From positions 76,360 to 120,800 of the forward strand of contig NZ_MLCE01000007.1 of NCBI RefSeq assembly GCF_002300165.1: a DNA stretch of 44,441 nucleotides, read 5' to 3'. The stretch's first letter is position 1, and every line of letters starts with the position of its first letter. The notes under the pieces are model-generated. The model was given only the letters and a program-made list of their open reading frames with translations, did not search any database and had not been told where the DNA came from. This stretch comes from Streptomyces sp. Tue6028. GTDB lineage: Bacteria; Actinomycetota; Actinomycetes; Streptomycetales; Streptomycetaceae. Below, piece by piece: positions 16,519-25,143 of this stretch. The position numbers were made by a program, and so were the translations under genes.

Positions 16519-17574
16519 CTACGCGAGCCCGGCCCGCTCCAGCGCCTCGGAACCGGCGCGCAGCGAGGCGATCCGGTCCTCCAGCGTGAAGCCCGCGGGG
16601 GCCAGCGTGAGCGTGGTGACCCCGGCCGCGGCGTAGGCCTTCATCCGGTCGGCGATGCGGTCGACGGAGCCGAGCAGGGTGGTCTGGTCGATCAGCGCGT
16701 GCGGGATGGCGGCGGCGGCGCCTTCCTTGTCGCCGGACAGGTACTTGTCCTGGATCTCGGCGGCTTCCTTCTCGTACCCCATGCGCTGGGCGAGCTGGTT
16801 GTAGAAGTTCTGCTTGCGGCTGCCCATGCCGCCGACGTACAGCGCCGTGTAGGGCCGGAACATGTCGGCGAGCGCCGTCACGTTCTTGTCGTCGCCGAGG
16901 GCGAGCGGCAGCGTCGGGCAGACGTCGAAGCCGTCCATCGTCTTCCCGGCCTTCTCCCGGCCCGCGCGCAGATGCCTGATCGCGGTGTCCTCCAGGTGCT
17001 CGGCGGAGGGGAAGATCAGCAGCGCGCCGTCGGCGATCTCGCCGGTCTGCTCAAGGTTCTTCGGGCCGATCGCGGCGATGTAGAGCGGGATGTGCTCGCG
17101 CTCCGGGTGCACGGTCAGCTTGAGCGGCTTGCCCGGGCCGCCGGGCAGCGGCAGGGTCCAGTGCTCGCCCTCGTAGGAGAGCCGCTCCCGCGTCATCGCC
17201 CGGCGCACGATCTCCACGTACTCGCGGGTGCGTGCCAGCGGCTTGTCGAACTTGACGCCGTACCAGCCCTCGGAGACCTGCGGTCCGGAGACGCCGAGGC
17301 CGAGGCGGAACCGGCCGCCGGAGAGCGAGTCGAGGGTCGCGGCGGTCATCGCGGTCATCGCGGGCTGGCGCGCCGGGATCTGGAAGATGGCCGAACCGAC
17401 GTCGATCCGCTCGGTCTGCGCGGCGACCCAGCTGAGCACGGTGGCCGCGTCGGAGCCGTAGGCCTCGGCCGCCCAGCAGACGGAGTATCCGAGCCGGTCG
17501 GCCTCCTGGGCCACGGCGAGATTGTCCGCGTCCATTCCCGCGCCCCAGTAGCCGAGGTTGATCCCGAGCTGCAT
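16519..17574 (-). CDS. LLM-class F420-dependent oxidoreductase
   Basis: Luciferase-superfamily TIM-barrel enzyme of 351 residues, of the subgroup that uses coenzyme F420. Segments supporting this are NLGYWGAGMDADNLAVAQEA, the TAATLDSLSGGRFRLGLGVS barrel strand, AIGPKNLEQTGEIADG and the late LLGSVDRIADRMKAY. The substrate is unknown. The ATG at 17574 has AAGGGGAA upstream. A TetR-type palindrome overlaps that leader (17587-17600). It is unrelated in sequence detail to the other LLM protein in this window (4695-5753) beyond the common fold. Confidence 0.88.
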   Translation of the reverse strand: MQLGINLGYWGAGMDADNLAVAQEADRLGYSVCWAAEAYGSDAATVLSWVAAQTERIDVGSAIFQIPARQPAMTAMTAATLDSLSGGRFRLGLGVSGPQVSEGWYGVKFDKPLARTREYVEIVRRAMTRERLSYEGEHWTLPLPGGPGKPLKLTVHPEREHIPLYIAAIGPKNLEQTGEIADGALLIFPSAEHLEDTAIRHLRAGREKAGKTMDGFDVCPTLPLALGDDKNVTALADMFRPYTALYVGGMGSRKQNFYNQLAQRMGYEKEAAEIQDKYLSGDKEGAAAAIPHALIDQTTLLGSVDRIADRMKAYAAAGVTTLTLAPAGFTLEDRIASLRAGSEALERAGLA

Positions 17575-17586
17575 GGCCGATTCCCC

Positions 17587-17600
17587 TTACCGATCAGTAA
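17587..17600. promoter_or_regulatory. Candidate TetR-type operator
   Basis: TTACCGATCAGTAA, a 14-base palindrome with one mismatched pair, 13 bases upstream of the F420-oxidoreductase start and abutting its ribosome site. TTAC-N6-GTAA sites are typical of TetR-family repressors. No TetR gene is in this window, so the regulator would be encoded elsewhere. Confidence 0.45.
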
Positions 17601-17726
17601 CGTCCCTTGTGCCGGAGACCCTAGCGCGCTGCCGGGCGGTGCGGCAGGCACGGGTTGCGGTCCCACCGGTCCCGGTTGTCCACAGGGCCCCCACGCCGTG
17701 AGTTCCGGACAGTAATCTCGGCGTCC

Positions 17727-18710
17727 ATGGAGCAGAGGCATCTCGGCCGTACCGGCCTGCGTGTGTCCCGGATCGGACTCGGCACCCTGACGTGGGGCCG
17801 GGACACCGACGAGCATGACGCCGCGGACCTCTTGAAGGCGTTCTGGGAAGCGGGCGGGACCCTCGTCGACACCGCGGACGTGTACGGCGACGGGGAGGCG
17901 GAGTATCTCCTCGGGCGCCTCATAGAAGGACTCGTGCCGCGCCGGGACCTGGTCATCTCGACGAAGGCGGGGAGCGTACCCGACCCGTACCGCCGCTTCG
18001 ACGGGTCGCGCGGCCATCTGCTGTCCGCCCTCGACGCGTCCCTCGCGCGCCTGGGCACGGACTACGTGGACCTGTGGCACGTCCACGCGTACGACCCCGA
18101 CACTCCCCTCGAAGAGACCCTCCAGGCCCTCGACATGGCGGTCAGCAGCGGCCGCGCTCGCTACGCGGGCGTGTCCAACTTCTGCGGCTGGCAGCTCGCC
18201 AAGGCGGCGACCTGGCAGCTCGCGGCGCCGGGCGCGCGCACCCGGCTGGCCAGCACGCAGATGGAGTACTCCCTCCTCCAGCGGGGCGTCGAGCGCGAGG
18301 TGCTGCCCGCCGCCCTCGACCTGGGCCTCGGCCTGCTGCCCTCCTCGCCGCTCGGCCGGGGTGTGCTCACCGGCAAGTACCGGGGCGGGACGCCGTCGGA
18401 CTCCCGGGGCGGCTCAGAGCACCTCGCCCCGTTCGTCGCTCCCTACCTGGACGACACCGCGAGCAGCATCGTCGACGCGGTGACCACCGCGGCGGACGGC
18501 CTCGCGGTGACCCCGCTCCAGGTCGCCCTCGCCTGGGTCCGCGACCGGCCCGGCGTCGCCGCGCCCATCGTCGGCGCACGCAACGCGCAGCAGCTCACGG
18601 CCGCGTTGTCAGTGGAGACCCTTAGTCTTCCTGACGAGATCTGCCGGGCGCTCGACGACGTGTCGGCACCGGTGCACCACTATCCCGATCACGACTGGAG
18701 CACGCTGTGA
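17727..18710 (+). CDS. Aldo/keto reductase
   Basis: NADPH-dependent (by family) carbonyl reductase of 327 residues with the complete AKR tetrad: Asp48 and Tyr53 (VDTADVYG), Lys80 (ISTKAG) and His120 (DLWHVHAYD). The C-terminal IVGARNAQQL is the cofactor-binding signature. The ATG at 17727 (MEQRHLGRTGLRVS) is the standard N-terminus. The stop overlaps the GTG of the next gene by 4 bases, so both are likely translated together. The substrate is unknown. The gene is divergent from the F420-type oxidoreductase, with about 150 bases between them. Confidence 0.92.
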   Translation: MEQRHLGRTGLRVSRIGLGTLTWGRDTDEHDAADLLKAFWEAGGTLVDTADVYGDGEAEYLLGRLIEGLVPRRDLVISTKAGSVPDPYRRFDGSRGHLLSALDASLARLGTDYVDLWHVHAYDPDTPLEETLQALDMAVSSGRARYAGVSNFCGWQLAKAATWQLAAPGARTRLASTQMEYSLLQRGVEREVLPAALDLGLGLLPSSPLGRGVLTGKYRGGTPSDSRGGSEHLAPFVAPYLDDTASSIVDAVTTAADGLAVTPLQVALAWVRDRPGVAAPIVGARNAQQLTAALSVETLSLPDEICRALDDVSAPVHHYPDHDWSTL

Positions 18711-21010
18711 GCACGGAGCCCGAGACCACGGAGGACACCGGGCCGGGGACGCCGGGCGCGGACACGGCCGCCGACACCCCGCAGGCCGGCGACGACGCCG
18801 GTGCCGGGGCCACCGGGCAGGAGACGGACGCTCCCTCCGAGGACGGGGCGGCGGACGGCGACGCCGCAGGACACGGGGACCACGACACCGAGACCGCCGC
18901 GGACGGGGACGACGAGAGCTCCGCGGACGCCCAGAGCGATGCCGAGGGCTCCTCGGCCTCCGGGGACGCGCCGCAGCCGTCCGAGGCCGAGGCCGAGCTG
19001 GCGGCCCAGCGCGTGGAGCGGGAGCGGATCGAGCGGCGGAAGGCCGAGAAGCAGGGACCGGTCGAGGCCGGGGGCAAGCTCAGCGGGAAGGCCGCGGACC
19101 TGCTCGCCGCGGTCCGGGCCGTGGAGAGCGGCGAGAAGCCCGTGGCCGGCGCGTTCCACGATCCGGAGCCCGCGCCGCGCAGGGTCGTCGTGCCTGAGCC
19201 GGAGCGGCGGCCCCAGCCCGTGACCGCATCGGCCACCGCCCCGGCGGCCGCCGCACCGGAGGCCGTCGCGGCCGTGCGTGCCGTACTGGCCACCGCTGGT
19301 GCGCCCGACACGCTCGCACCGCAGGTCGCCGCCGCCCTGGGCGAAGACGCCGAACGGCAGCTGCGCGAGGACCCGTGGCAGCTGCTCCGGGTCGCCGGGG
19401 TGCGGCCCGAGCAGGCCGACGGGTTCGCCCGCGCGCTGCTCGGCGACGAGTGCGGCCCCGAGGACGAGCGGCGCGGCCGGGCCCTGACCGTGTGGCTCCT
19501 GGAGCAGGCGGCCCTCGCCGGGCACACCGCCCTCGACGCCCCGGCCCTGGCCGCGGCGCTCACCCAGCGCTCGGTGCCGGACCCGGACGCGGCCGTGCAG
19601 AGCACCCTCGCGGAGGGCGAGGCCCTGGTGTTCCAGGACGCCCTCGACACGGCGACCCCCGCCCGCGAAGACACCGAGGAGCCCGAGGAACGCCCGGTCC
19701 GCGTCCTCATCGGCCTGGAGCGGTACGCGCTGGCCGAGGAGAGCCTCTCCGACGGCCTCGCCCGGGTGATGAACTCCCTGCCCAAGGACGACGGTCCCGC
19801 CGCCGACTGGGAGCACGCCGCCACGTCGGCGCCACGCTCCGCGGCGGAGCTGATCCGCGCGGTCGCGGGCCACGGCCTGGTACTCCACACCGGCGGCGAC
19901 GCCTCCGGGGCCGAGGTCGCGGCGCTGCTGCACGCGGTGCGGAGTCTCGGCCTGCGCGGCTGGGCCGCCACGCACTCCCCGGACGGCCGCCGGCGCCTCG
20001 CGTCCCGGGCGGCCGAGGACGGCCTCCGGGACGGACCCGAGGGGGCGGAGGACCTCCACGTCACCACCGTCGCGGGGCTCCTGTCCGGCGCCGAGGGCCC
20101 GGGCCGGGACGCGGACGGCGCCCTGGACCTCGACCTCCTCGTCGTCATGGACGCGCCGCAGCTGGACGTCGAGACGGCGGCCGTGCTCGCAGAGTCACTG
20201 CCGGACGGGGCACGGCTCGTGCTGAGCGGGGACCCGGGCGTGCTGTGGTCGGCGGGACCCGGCCGGGTCTTCGCGGATCTCGTCGCCGCTCACGTCTGTC
20301 CGGCGGTCGCCTCGCGCACACCGGACCCCGGGCCCATCGGCGAGCTGGTCTCCGGCGTCGGCGTCGGTGAGCTTCTCCAGGTGGAGGCGCCGGGCAAGGA
20401 GGTCGTGATCGTCCCGGTGCGCGACGCGGGCGAAGCGGTGCACCGAACCGTGCAGCTGGTCGCGGACTCGGTGCCGCGGGCCATCGGCATCCCGGCCGAG
20501 CAGACGCAGGTGATCACGCCGGGACACGGCGGCGCCGTCGGCACACGCGCGCTGAACGCCGCGCTCAAGGAGCGGCTGAACCCGGGCCCCGGCCGTTTCG
20601 GCGGCTTCGACCCCGGCGACCGGATCGCCTACTCCCCCGCACCTGGCCGTTCGGTGCCCGGGCACGTGGTGAAGGCCGACGCCGAGGGACTGCACCTGGA
20701 GTGCGCCGGTGTCCCGGTCGTCGTACCGAAGGAGCGGGTGGAGCAGTCCGTGCGGCACGGCTGGGCGCTCACGGCGCACCAGGCGGTGGGCACGACCTGG
20801 CCCGCCGCGGTCGTGGTGCTGCCCGGTGACGCGGCGCAGTCCCTGACCAGGCCCTGGGTGTACACCGCCTTCGGCCGGGCCGGGCGTCATCTGTCCGTGG
20901 TCCACGGGGTGGAGCAGGCCCTGCCGCGCGCGGTGGCCGAGGTCCCCCAGAAGCCGCGCACCACGCGGCTGCCGGCCCTGCTCAAGGCACAGGTCCCGAC
21001 GGCCGGCTGA
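18707..21010 (+). CDS. RecD2-like helix-hairpin-helix protein with degenerate ATPase motifs
   Basis: 767-residue protein with the layout of RecD2/TraA-type helicases but an apparently dead motor. Residues 1-95 are an acidic low-complexity tail. Residues 222-245 (DPWQLLRVAGVRPEQADGF) match the RecD2 helix-hairpin-helix. At the Walker A position (395-403) the sequence is TGGDASGAE instead of GGPGTGKT. At Walker B (479-484) VVMDAP replaces the DE pair with DA. The C-terminal RecD2 features remain: GAVGTRALNAALKERLNPG, then an SH3-like insert, and HQAVGTTWPAAVVVL. It may bind DNA without unwinding it. The GTG overlaps the aldo/keto reductase stop (GTGA). Confidence 0.8.
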   Translation: MSTEPETTEDTGPGTPGADTAADTPQAGDDAGAGATGQETDAPSEDGAADGDAAGHGDHDTETAADGDDESSADAQSDAEGSSASGDAPQPSEAEAELAAQRVERERIERRKAEKQGPVEAGGKLSGKAADLLAAVRAVESGEKPVAGAFHDPEPAPRRVVVPEPERRPQPVTASATAPAAAAPEAVAAVRAVLATAGAPDTLAPQVAAALGEDAERQLREDPWQLLRVAGVRPEQADGFARALLGDECGPEDERRGRALTVWLLEQAALAGHTALDAPALAAALTQRSVPDPDAAVQSTLAEGEALVFQDALDTATPAREDTEEPEERPVRVLIGLERYALAEESLSDGLARVMNSLPKDDGPAADWEHAATSAPRSAAELIRAVAGHGLVLHTGGDASGAEVAALLHAVRSLGLRGWAATHSPDGRRRLASRAAEDGLRDGPEGAEDLHVTTVAGLLSGAEGPGRDADGALDLDLLVVMDAPQLDVETAAVLAESLPDGARLVLSGDPGVLWSAGPGRVFADLVAAHVCPAVASRTPDPGPIGELVSGVGVGELLQVEAPGKEVVIVPVRDAGEAVHRTVQLVADSVPRAIGIPAEQTQVITPGHGGAVGTRALNAALKERLNPGPGRFGGFDPGDRIAYSPAPGRSVPGHVVKADAEGLHLECAGVPVVVPKERVEQSVRHGWALTAHQAVGTTWPAAVVVLPGDAAQSLTRPWVYTAFGRAGRHLSVVHGVEQALPRAVAEVPQKPRTTRLPALLKAQVPTAG

Positions 21011-21075
21011 CGGCGCCCGGGAGGCACCGCGGGCGGGCGCCACAGCGGGCTCCGGCCCCGCGCGCGCTCTCCGCA

Positions 21076-21119
21076 CACGACAGTGGCGGCCACCGGCTCC
21101 GGTGGCCGCCACTGTCGTG
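21076..21119. terminator. Bidirectional terminator
   Basis: Perfect 21-bp stem starting CACGACAGTGGCGGCC and ending with its complement, with only two unpaired bases at the tip. It lies between convergent genes. Confidence 0.88.
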
Positions 21120-21120
21120 C

Positions 21121-21183
21121 TTCCCGTGCCGCGCTCGGCTCAGCGATCCGCTTTCCCGTGCCGCGCCCGGCTCAGCGATCCGC
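21121..21183. repeat. 31-bp tandem duplication covering a stop codon
   Basis: Copies at 21121-21151 and 21153-21183 differ by one base (GCTCGG versus GCCCGG). The second copy contains the last codons and stop of the minus-strand gene at 21172; the first repeats them outside the gene. Confidence 0.85.
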
Positions 21184-21858
21184 GTCCAGCGGCTCCAGGT
21201 CCCCGTGGGGGCCGAGGCCGTCCTCCAGATCGTCGTCCGCCTCCTCGTCGAAGACCGCGCTGACGTCGAAACGGCAGACGACCCGCTGCGGGTCGGTCGA
21301 CTCGAAGGGGGCCTCCAGCCACTCGCCGGGCTCCGAGGGCTCGTCCGCGGCGGTCACCCAGAGCGTGGAGTCGCCTTCTTCCAGGCCGAACTCCTTGTGC
21401 CGGGACGCGATCTCGTCCGGTTCGAACTCGCCGAACAGGATCCCGAGGGCCCCGTGGACGGTGCCGGACGCCGCGTCGAAGCCGGCGTCCGCGGTGGCTC
21501 CGTCCTCCTCCACGGCCTCCACCCGCTGGGCCTGCGCCAGCAACCGCTGCGGCTCCACCACCGCATAGTCCCGGCGGATCAGCACGCTCAGCGCGTTCGG
21601 CTCCTCGGGGCCCGTGTACGGCGGCAGCGTGTCGTCGGTACCGGGGATCTCGAAGGGGGTGACCTCGTCGTAGCGGTCGTAGAGCAGCTCGTCGTACTCC
21701 TCGGCCGCGGCGGCCAGCTCGTTGAACGCCTCGTAGACGGCCGGGTCGTCCTCACCCGTCCTGCGCTCGACCGCGGCCAGGTGGCGGTCGAGCGCGGTCT
21801 TGACCGCCTCGGCGGCGGCGCGTACCTCGGCAGCGGTGGGCTGCGCAGCATCAGACAT
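21172..21858 (-). CDS. Conserved acidic protein of unknown function
   Basis: 228-residue acidic, soluble protein without a family I recognise. An N-terminal helical part (AAEVRAAAEAVKTALDRHLAAVERR and on, including FNELAAAAEEYDELLYDRY) is followed by a proline-containing linker and a mixed alpha/beta part (ALSVLIRRDYAVVEP, GALGILFGEFEPDEIASRHKEFGLEEGDSTLWVTA, PQRVVCRFDVSAVFDEE). There is no signal peptide. The start MSDAAQPTAAEV at 21858 fits; the frame upstream to 21969 overlaps the divergent promoter region. It is divergent from the small DUF5703 gene 47 bases away. Confidence 0.72.
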   Translation of the reverse strand: MSDAAQPTAAEVRAAAEAVKTALDRHLAAVERRTGEDDPAVYEAFNELAAAAEEYDELLYDRYDEVTPFEIPGTDDTLPPYTGPEEPNALSVLIRRDYAVVEPQRLLAQAQRVEAVEEDGATADAGFDAASGTVHGALGILFGEFEPDEIASRHKEFGLEEGDSTLWVTAADEPSEPGEWLEAPFESTDPQRVVCRFDVSAVFDEEADDDLEDGLGPHGDLEPLDADR

Positions 21859-21905
21859 AGTGCAGACGCTATCCGTACCGGGCCCCAGCCCGCACAATAG
21901 ATGCG

Positions 21906-22094
21906 ATGCCGGAATACGAATTTGTCGACGTGTACGTACCTCGCGGGGTCTCCCGCAAGGAGACGACACGTCTGCTGACGGACCATGCCGAGTACGGACA
22001 CTGGGAGTTGGACCGCCTGAGCCTGCTGCGCGACGGCAGCCGCAAGGTGCGGCTGCGCCGGCGGATCATCCGCCAGGTGCGCGCCACATGGTGA
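21906..22094 (+). CDS. DUF5703 family small protein
   Basis: 62-residue basic protein with the DUF5703 sequence, starting MPEYEFVDVYVPRGVSRKE and ending in a strongly basic segment (SRKVRLRRRIIRQVRATW). The fold and function are unknown. Length and composition are typical of this small Streptomyces family. No strong ribosome site is visible; the short leader suggests translation from near the 5' end of the RNA. It is followed by an 18-bp terminator hairpin. Confidence 0.82.
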   Translation: MPEYEFVDVYVPRGVSRKETTRLLTDHAEYGHWELDRLSLLRDGSRKVRLRRRIIRQVRATW

Positions 22095-22108
22095 CGACGG
22101 GCGGCTGA

Positions 22109-22147
22109 AACGGAGCGGGCCCCGCCACTGGCGGGGCCCGCTCCGTT
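22109..22147. terminator. Bidirectional terminator between DUF5703 gene and chpC
   Basis: Perfect 18-bp stem (AACGGAGCGGGCCCCGCC with its complement) around a 3-base loop between convergent genes. Confidence 0.88.
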
Positions 22148-22207
22148 CTCGACGCCACCGGGGAAGTGTGCGGCGTCGTGGTCACACCTGCACCGGTCGG
22201 CTCCGGA

Positions 22208-23074
22208 CTACGCCGCCGATCGCGCCCGGCGGTAGAGCACCGCACCGGCCAGCAGCGCGCCGGCGCCCGCGGGTACGACCACGCCGAGCGGCAGCTCACC
22301 GCCGGTGTGGGCGAGCATCCCGGCGCCGCGGGGCTGGGTGACGGACTGCGCACCCGGCTGATCGACGTGCGAGGAACCGCCGGGGTGATGTCCTCCGGAG
22401 CCGGGCGGGGTACCTGGGTTCCCCGGCTGACCCGGCGTCCCGGGGTTTCCGGGCGTGCCCGGGTTCCCCGGTGTGCCGGGATTTCCGGGCGTGCCCGGGT
22501 GTCCCGGTGTACCCGGGTGTCCCGGTGTACCCGGGTTTCCGGGGTGCCCCGGCTGCCCGGGGGTGCCCGGAGGCGGCGTCCCGTGTCCGCCGCCGGGCGG
22601 GGTCGTGGAGTGTCCGCCGCCGGCCCCGCCGACGCAGTCGTTGCCCGCCGCCGCGTTGCCCACGCCGACGACGTTCACGCTGTTCCCGCAGACGTTCACG
22701 GGAGCGTCGACCGGTACCTGGACGTGGTTGCCGGAGCCGACGCCCGGCGAGCCGGTGGCGTGACCGTCGGCGCGGGAGCCGCCGGAGTGCGGGTTCCCGT
22801 CTCCGTACCCGCCCCCGTGTGCGCCGTTGCCGCCACGGTTGACGCATGTGTTGCCCACTGCCGGGTTGAGCACCCCGCCGACGTTCACGGTGTTGCCGCA
22901 GACGTTCACCGGCGCGTGCACCGGCACCTGCACCGTGTTGCCCGACAGCACGCCGGGCGAGTTCGCGGTGGAGCCGTTCGCACCCGAGTCGGCGTGTGCG
23001 TAGCCGCCCGTGACGGCGAGTACGCCGCTCGCCGCCGCCACGGTCATCAGGCCCTTGCGGGTGACCTGTCGCAT
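22208..23074 (-). CDS. chpC: Long chaplin, sortase-anchored, with collagen-like stalk (ChpC type)
   Basis: Surface protein that is displayed on aerial hyphae, where chaplins assemble into the hydrophobic amyloid coat. In the 288-residue precursor residues 1-28 are a signal peptide ending in AHA. Two chaplin domains follow at 29-80 (Cys59, Cys77) and about 105-149 (Cys129, Cys147), each with the VQVPV-x2-PVNVCGN core. Next comes a run of 18 Gly-X-Pro triplets (170-223), then the sortase signal LAHTG (254-258), a membrane helix and a basic tail RRARSAA. The ATG at 23074 begins the signal peptide; upstream in-frame codons are not part of it. By order next to the ChpH-type gene this is the ChpC position. 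The Gly-X-Pro stalk is unusual. Confidence 0.9.
   Translation of the reverse strand: MRQVTRKGLMTVAAASGVLAVTGGYAHADSGANGSTANSPGVLSGNTVQVPVHAPVNVCGNTVNVGGVLNPAVGNTCVNRGGNGAHGGGYGDGNPHSGGSRADGHATGSPGVGSGNHVQVPVDAPVNVCGNSVNVVGVGNAAAGNDCVGGAGGGHSTTPPGGGHGTPPPGTPGQPGHPGNPGTPGHPGTPGHPGTPGNPGTPGNPGTPGNPGTPGQPGNPGTPPGSGGHHPGGSSHVDQPGAQSVTQPRGAGMLAHTGGELPLGVVVPAGAGALLAGAVLYRRARSAA
22406..22567 (-). repeat. Gly-X-Pro (collagen-like) coding repeat in chpC
   Basis: Eighteen uninterrupted Gly-X-Pro triplets with X being Thr, Gln, His or Asn. At DNA level 18-base units recur (for example CCCGGGTGTCCCGGTGTA), so repeat number could change by slippage. Confidence 0.92.
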
Positions 23075-23157
23075 AGCTGTAATCCCTGCCTTAGCCGTTG
23101 GCTTGGACCGTCCTGAACGCGCACACACCCACCCGACGCGTGCGCGGAAAGCCGGTC

Positions 23158-23190
23158 GGCCCCGGAGCGCGTGGTGCGGACTCCGGGGCC
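23158..23190 (-). terminator. Hairpin between chpH and chpC
   Basis: 10-bp stem GGCCCCGGAG with CTCCGGGGCC around a 13-base loop, about 50 bases past the chpH stop and upstream of chpC. It probably separates the two transcription units. Confidence 0.6.
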
Positions 23191-23239
23191 GACGGGCTCA
23201 GACCCTCACGAAGTGACCCTCATGGGGTGAGGCACGACG

Positions 23240-23473
23240 TCACTTGTTGACGCAACCGTTTCCGAAGGCGGGGTTCAGCAGCCCGATCACGGAGACCGTG
23301 TTGCCGCAGACGTTCACCGGGATGTGAACGGGCACCTGAATCACGTTGCCGGACACGACGCCCGGAGAGTGCACGGCAGCACCCTGGGCACCCGAGTCGG
23401 CGACGGCCAGGCCCGCACCCGCGAGAACCAGACCACCAGTGGCAGCCGCAGCAGCGACGACCTTCTTGATCAT
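23240..23473 (-). CDS. chpH: Short chaplin (ChpH type)
   Basis: Secreted surfactant-like protein that self-assembles at the air-water interface and lets aerial hyphae emerge. The 77-residue precursor has a signal peptide ending at AVA (25) and a 52-residue mature chaplin domain, DSGAQGAAVHSPGVVSGN onward, with the two family cysteines (CGNTVSVIG and GCVNK). The sequence is very close to what I remember of S. coelicolor ChpH. The ATG at 23473 follows GGAGGA at good spacing; the in-frame codons back to 23521 precede the signal peptide and are not used. Expression is expected at the onset of aerial growth. Confidence 0.95.
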   Translation of the reverse strand: MIKKVVAAAAATGGLVLAGAGLAVADSGAQGAAVHSPGVVSGNVIQVPVHIPVNVCGNTVSVIGLLNPAFGNGCVNK

Positions 23474-23630
23474 TATTCCTCCATTGTTGGCACATGCGAT
23501 CCCAGCTTCGGTTCGCATCACGTGTAACGAGGAGGGAGTAATGGAGCTACGAGCTTATCGTCGGATTCACTCTTCTCAGTGGGGCCCGCACGGGCGGTCG
23601 ATTACAGGAGTTTCGTTTTACCTGAGCAAT

Positions 23631-24956
23631 TCAGGACGCATCGATGAAGCGGTCGAGCACGCGCACACCGAACTGCAGGGCATCCACCGGGACCCGCTCG
23701 TCGACGCCGTGGAACATGCCCGCGAAGTCCAGCTCCGGCGGCAGTTTCAGCGGGGCGAAGCCGAAGCAGCGGATGCCGAGGTCGGCGAAGGACTTGGCGT
23801 CGGTGCCGGCCGACAGCATGTAGGGCACGGCGCGCGCGATCGGGTCCTCCGCGGACAGCGCGGTCTGCATGGCGTCGACGAGGGCACCGTCGAAACTGGT
23901 CTCCAGCGCCTTGTCCGCGTGCACGTCCTCGCGCTTCACCCGCGGGCCGAGAATGCGGTCCAGGTCGGCGAGGAATTCCTCCTCGTACCCCGGCAGATAA
24001 CGGCCGTCCACATGCGCGGTGGCTTGTCCGGGAATCACGTTGACCTTGTATCCGGCGCCCAGCTGGGTCGGATTGGCGGTGTTCTGGAGGGAGGCGCCGA
24101 TGAGCTTGGCGATGCCGCCGAGCTTGGCGAGCGTCTCGTCCATGTTCTCGGGGTCGAGCTCGGTGCCGAGGGCGTCGCCGAGCTCGTCCAGGAAGTGCCG
24201 CAGCGTCTTGGTGACGCGGACCGGGAACCGGTGGCGGCCGAGCCGCCCGACGGCCTCGGACAGCTCGGTGATCGCGTTGTCCCTGTGGATCATCGAACCG
24301 TGACCGGCGGTGCCGTCCACCGTCAGCTTCATCCAGTGCATGCCCTTCTGGGCGGTCTCGACGAGGTAGAGCCGTAGCTTCTCGTTGACCGTGAAGGAGA
24401 ATCCGCCGACCTCGCCGATCGCCTCCGTGACGCCCTCGAAGAGGTCCGGGTGGTTGTCCACCAGGTGCCGCGCGCCCCACGTGCCGCCCGCCTCCTCGTC
24501 CGCGAGGAAGGCGAGGACGATGTCACGGGGCGGCTTGCGCCCGGTGCGCAGCCGGTCGCGCACGACGGCCAGCGTCATGGCGTCCATGTCCTTCATGTCG
24601 ACCGCGCCGCGGCCCCACACCATCCCGTCGGCGATCTCGCCCGAGAAGGGGTGGTGGGTCCAGTCCGTGGCGTTGGCCGGTACGACGTCGGTGTGGCCGT
24701 GGATGAGCAGCGCGGGCCGCGAGGGGTCCTCGCCCTCGATACGGGCCACCGTGGAGGCGCGACCCTTGTGCGACTCGAAGATCTGCGGTTCGAGCCCCAC
24801 CTCGGCGAGCTTCTCGGCCACGTACTCGGCGGCCTTGCGCTCGCCCGGACCCGAGTGGTCGCCGTAGTTGCTGGTGTCGATCTGGATCAGCTCGCGGCAG
24901 AGGTCGACGACCTCGTCCTGGCCGGCGACGCTCCTGGCCGTGTTCGACTCGCTCAC
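23631..24956 (-). CDS. M20/M25/M40 family metallopeptidase
   Basis: Zinc-dependent amidohydrolase or exopeptidase of 441 residues. The catalytic core shows the metal ligands and base in order: His88 and Asp90 (LIHGHTDVVPA), Asp120 (RGAVDMKD) and Glu154-Glu155 (LADEEAGG). The dimerisation domain begins around TVDGTAGHGSM, and a late His lies in FHGVDERV. There is no signal peptide, so it acts in the cytoplasm on an unknown peptide or N-acyl amino acid. A GTG at 24977 is in frame, but the GTG at 24956 has GGGAGGA six bases upstream, so it is the better start. It is transcribed divergently from the tRNA-Leu gene. Confidence 0.9.
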   Translation of the reverse strand: MSESNTARSVAGQDEVVDLCRELIQIDTSNYGDHSGPGERKAAEYVAEKLAEVGLEPQIFESHKGRASTVARIEGEDPSRPALLIHGHTDVVPANATDWTHHPFSGEIADGMVWGRGAVDMKDMDAMTLAVVRDRLRTGRKPPRDIVLAFLADEEAGGTWGARHLVDNHPDLFEGVTEAIGEVGGFSFTVNEKLRLYLVETAQKGMHWMKLTVDGTAGHGSMIHRDNAITELSEAVGRLGRHRFPVRVTKTLRHFLDELGDALGTELDPENMDETLAKLGGIAKLIGASLQNTANPTQLGAGYKVNVIPGQATAHVDGRYLPGYEEEFLADLDRILGPRVKREDVHADKALETSFDGALVDAMQTALSAEDPIARAVPYMLSAGTDAKSFADLGIRCFGFAPLKLPPELDFAGMFHGVDERVPVDALQFGVRVLDRFIDAS

Positions 24957-25143
24957 GCTGCTTCCTCCCACTGTCACTGCTGGTGGTCTCCCTCATCCTC
25001 TCCCCGACCGCTCCCGGGCCCCAAGGCAGGACCCGGCCCGTCACACGCCGTTCACGCGACGACGGGGGGTGATCGGGGGCCCTCGAAAGCCTGGTAATGT
25101 TTCCTCTGTCGCCGCGAGGGAAACCCCGCACGACAGACACCTT

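Noticed and set aside
22455..22763. Plus-strand frame rich in PGFPGVPG over the chaplin repeat
   Set aside because: It is the reverse-strand reading of the Gly-X-Pro coding repeat; the minus-strand chaplin has a signal peptide and sortase motif.
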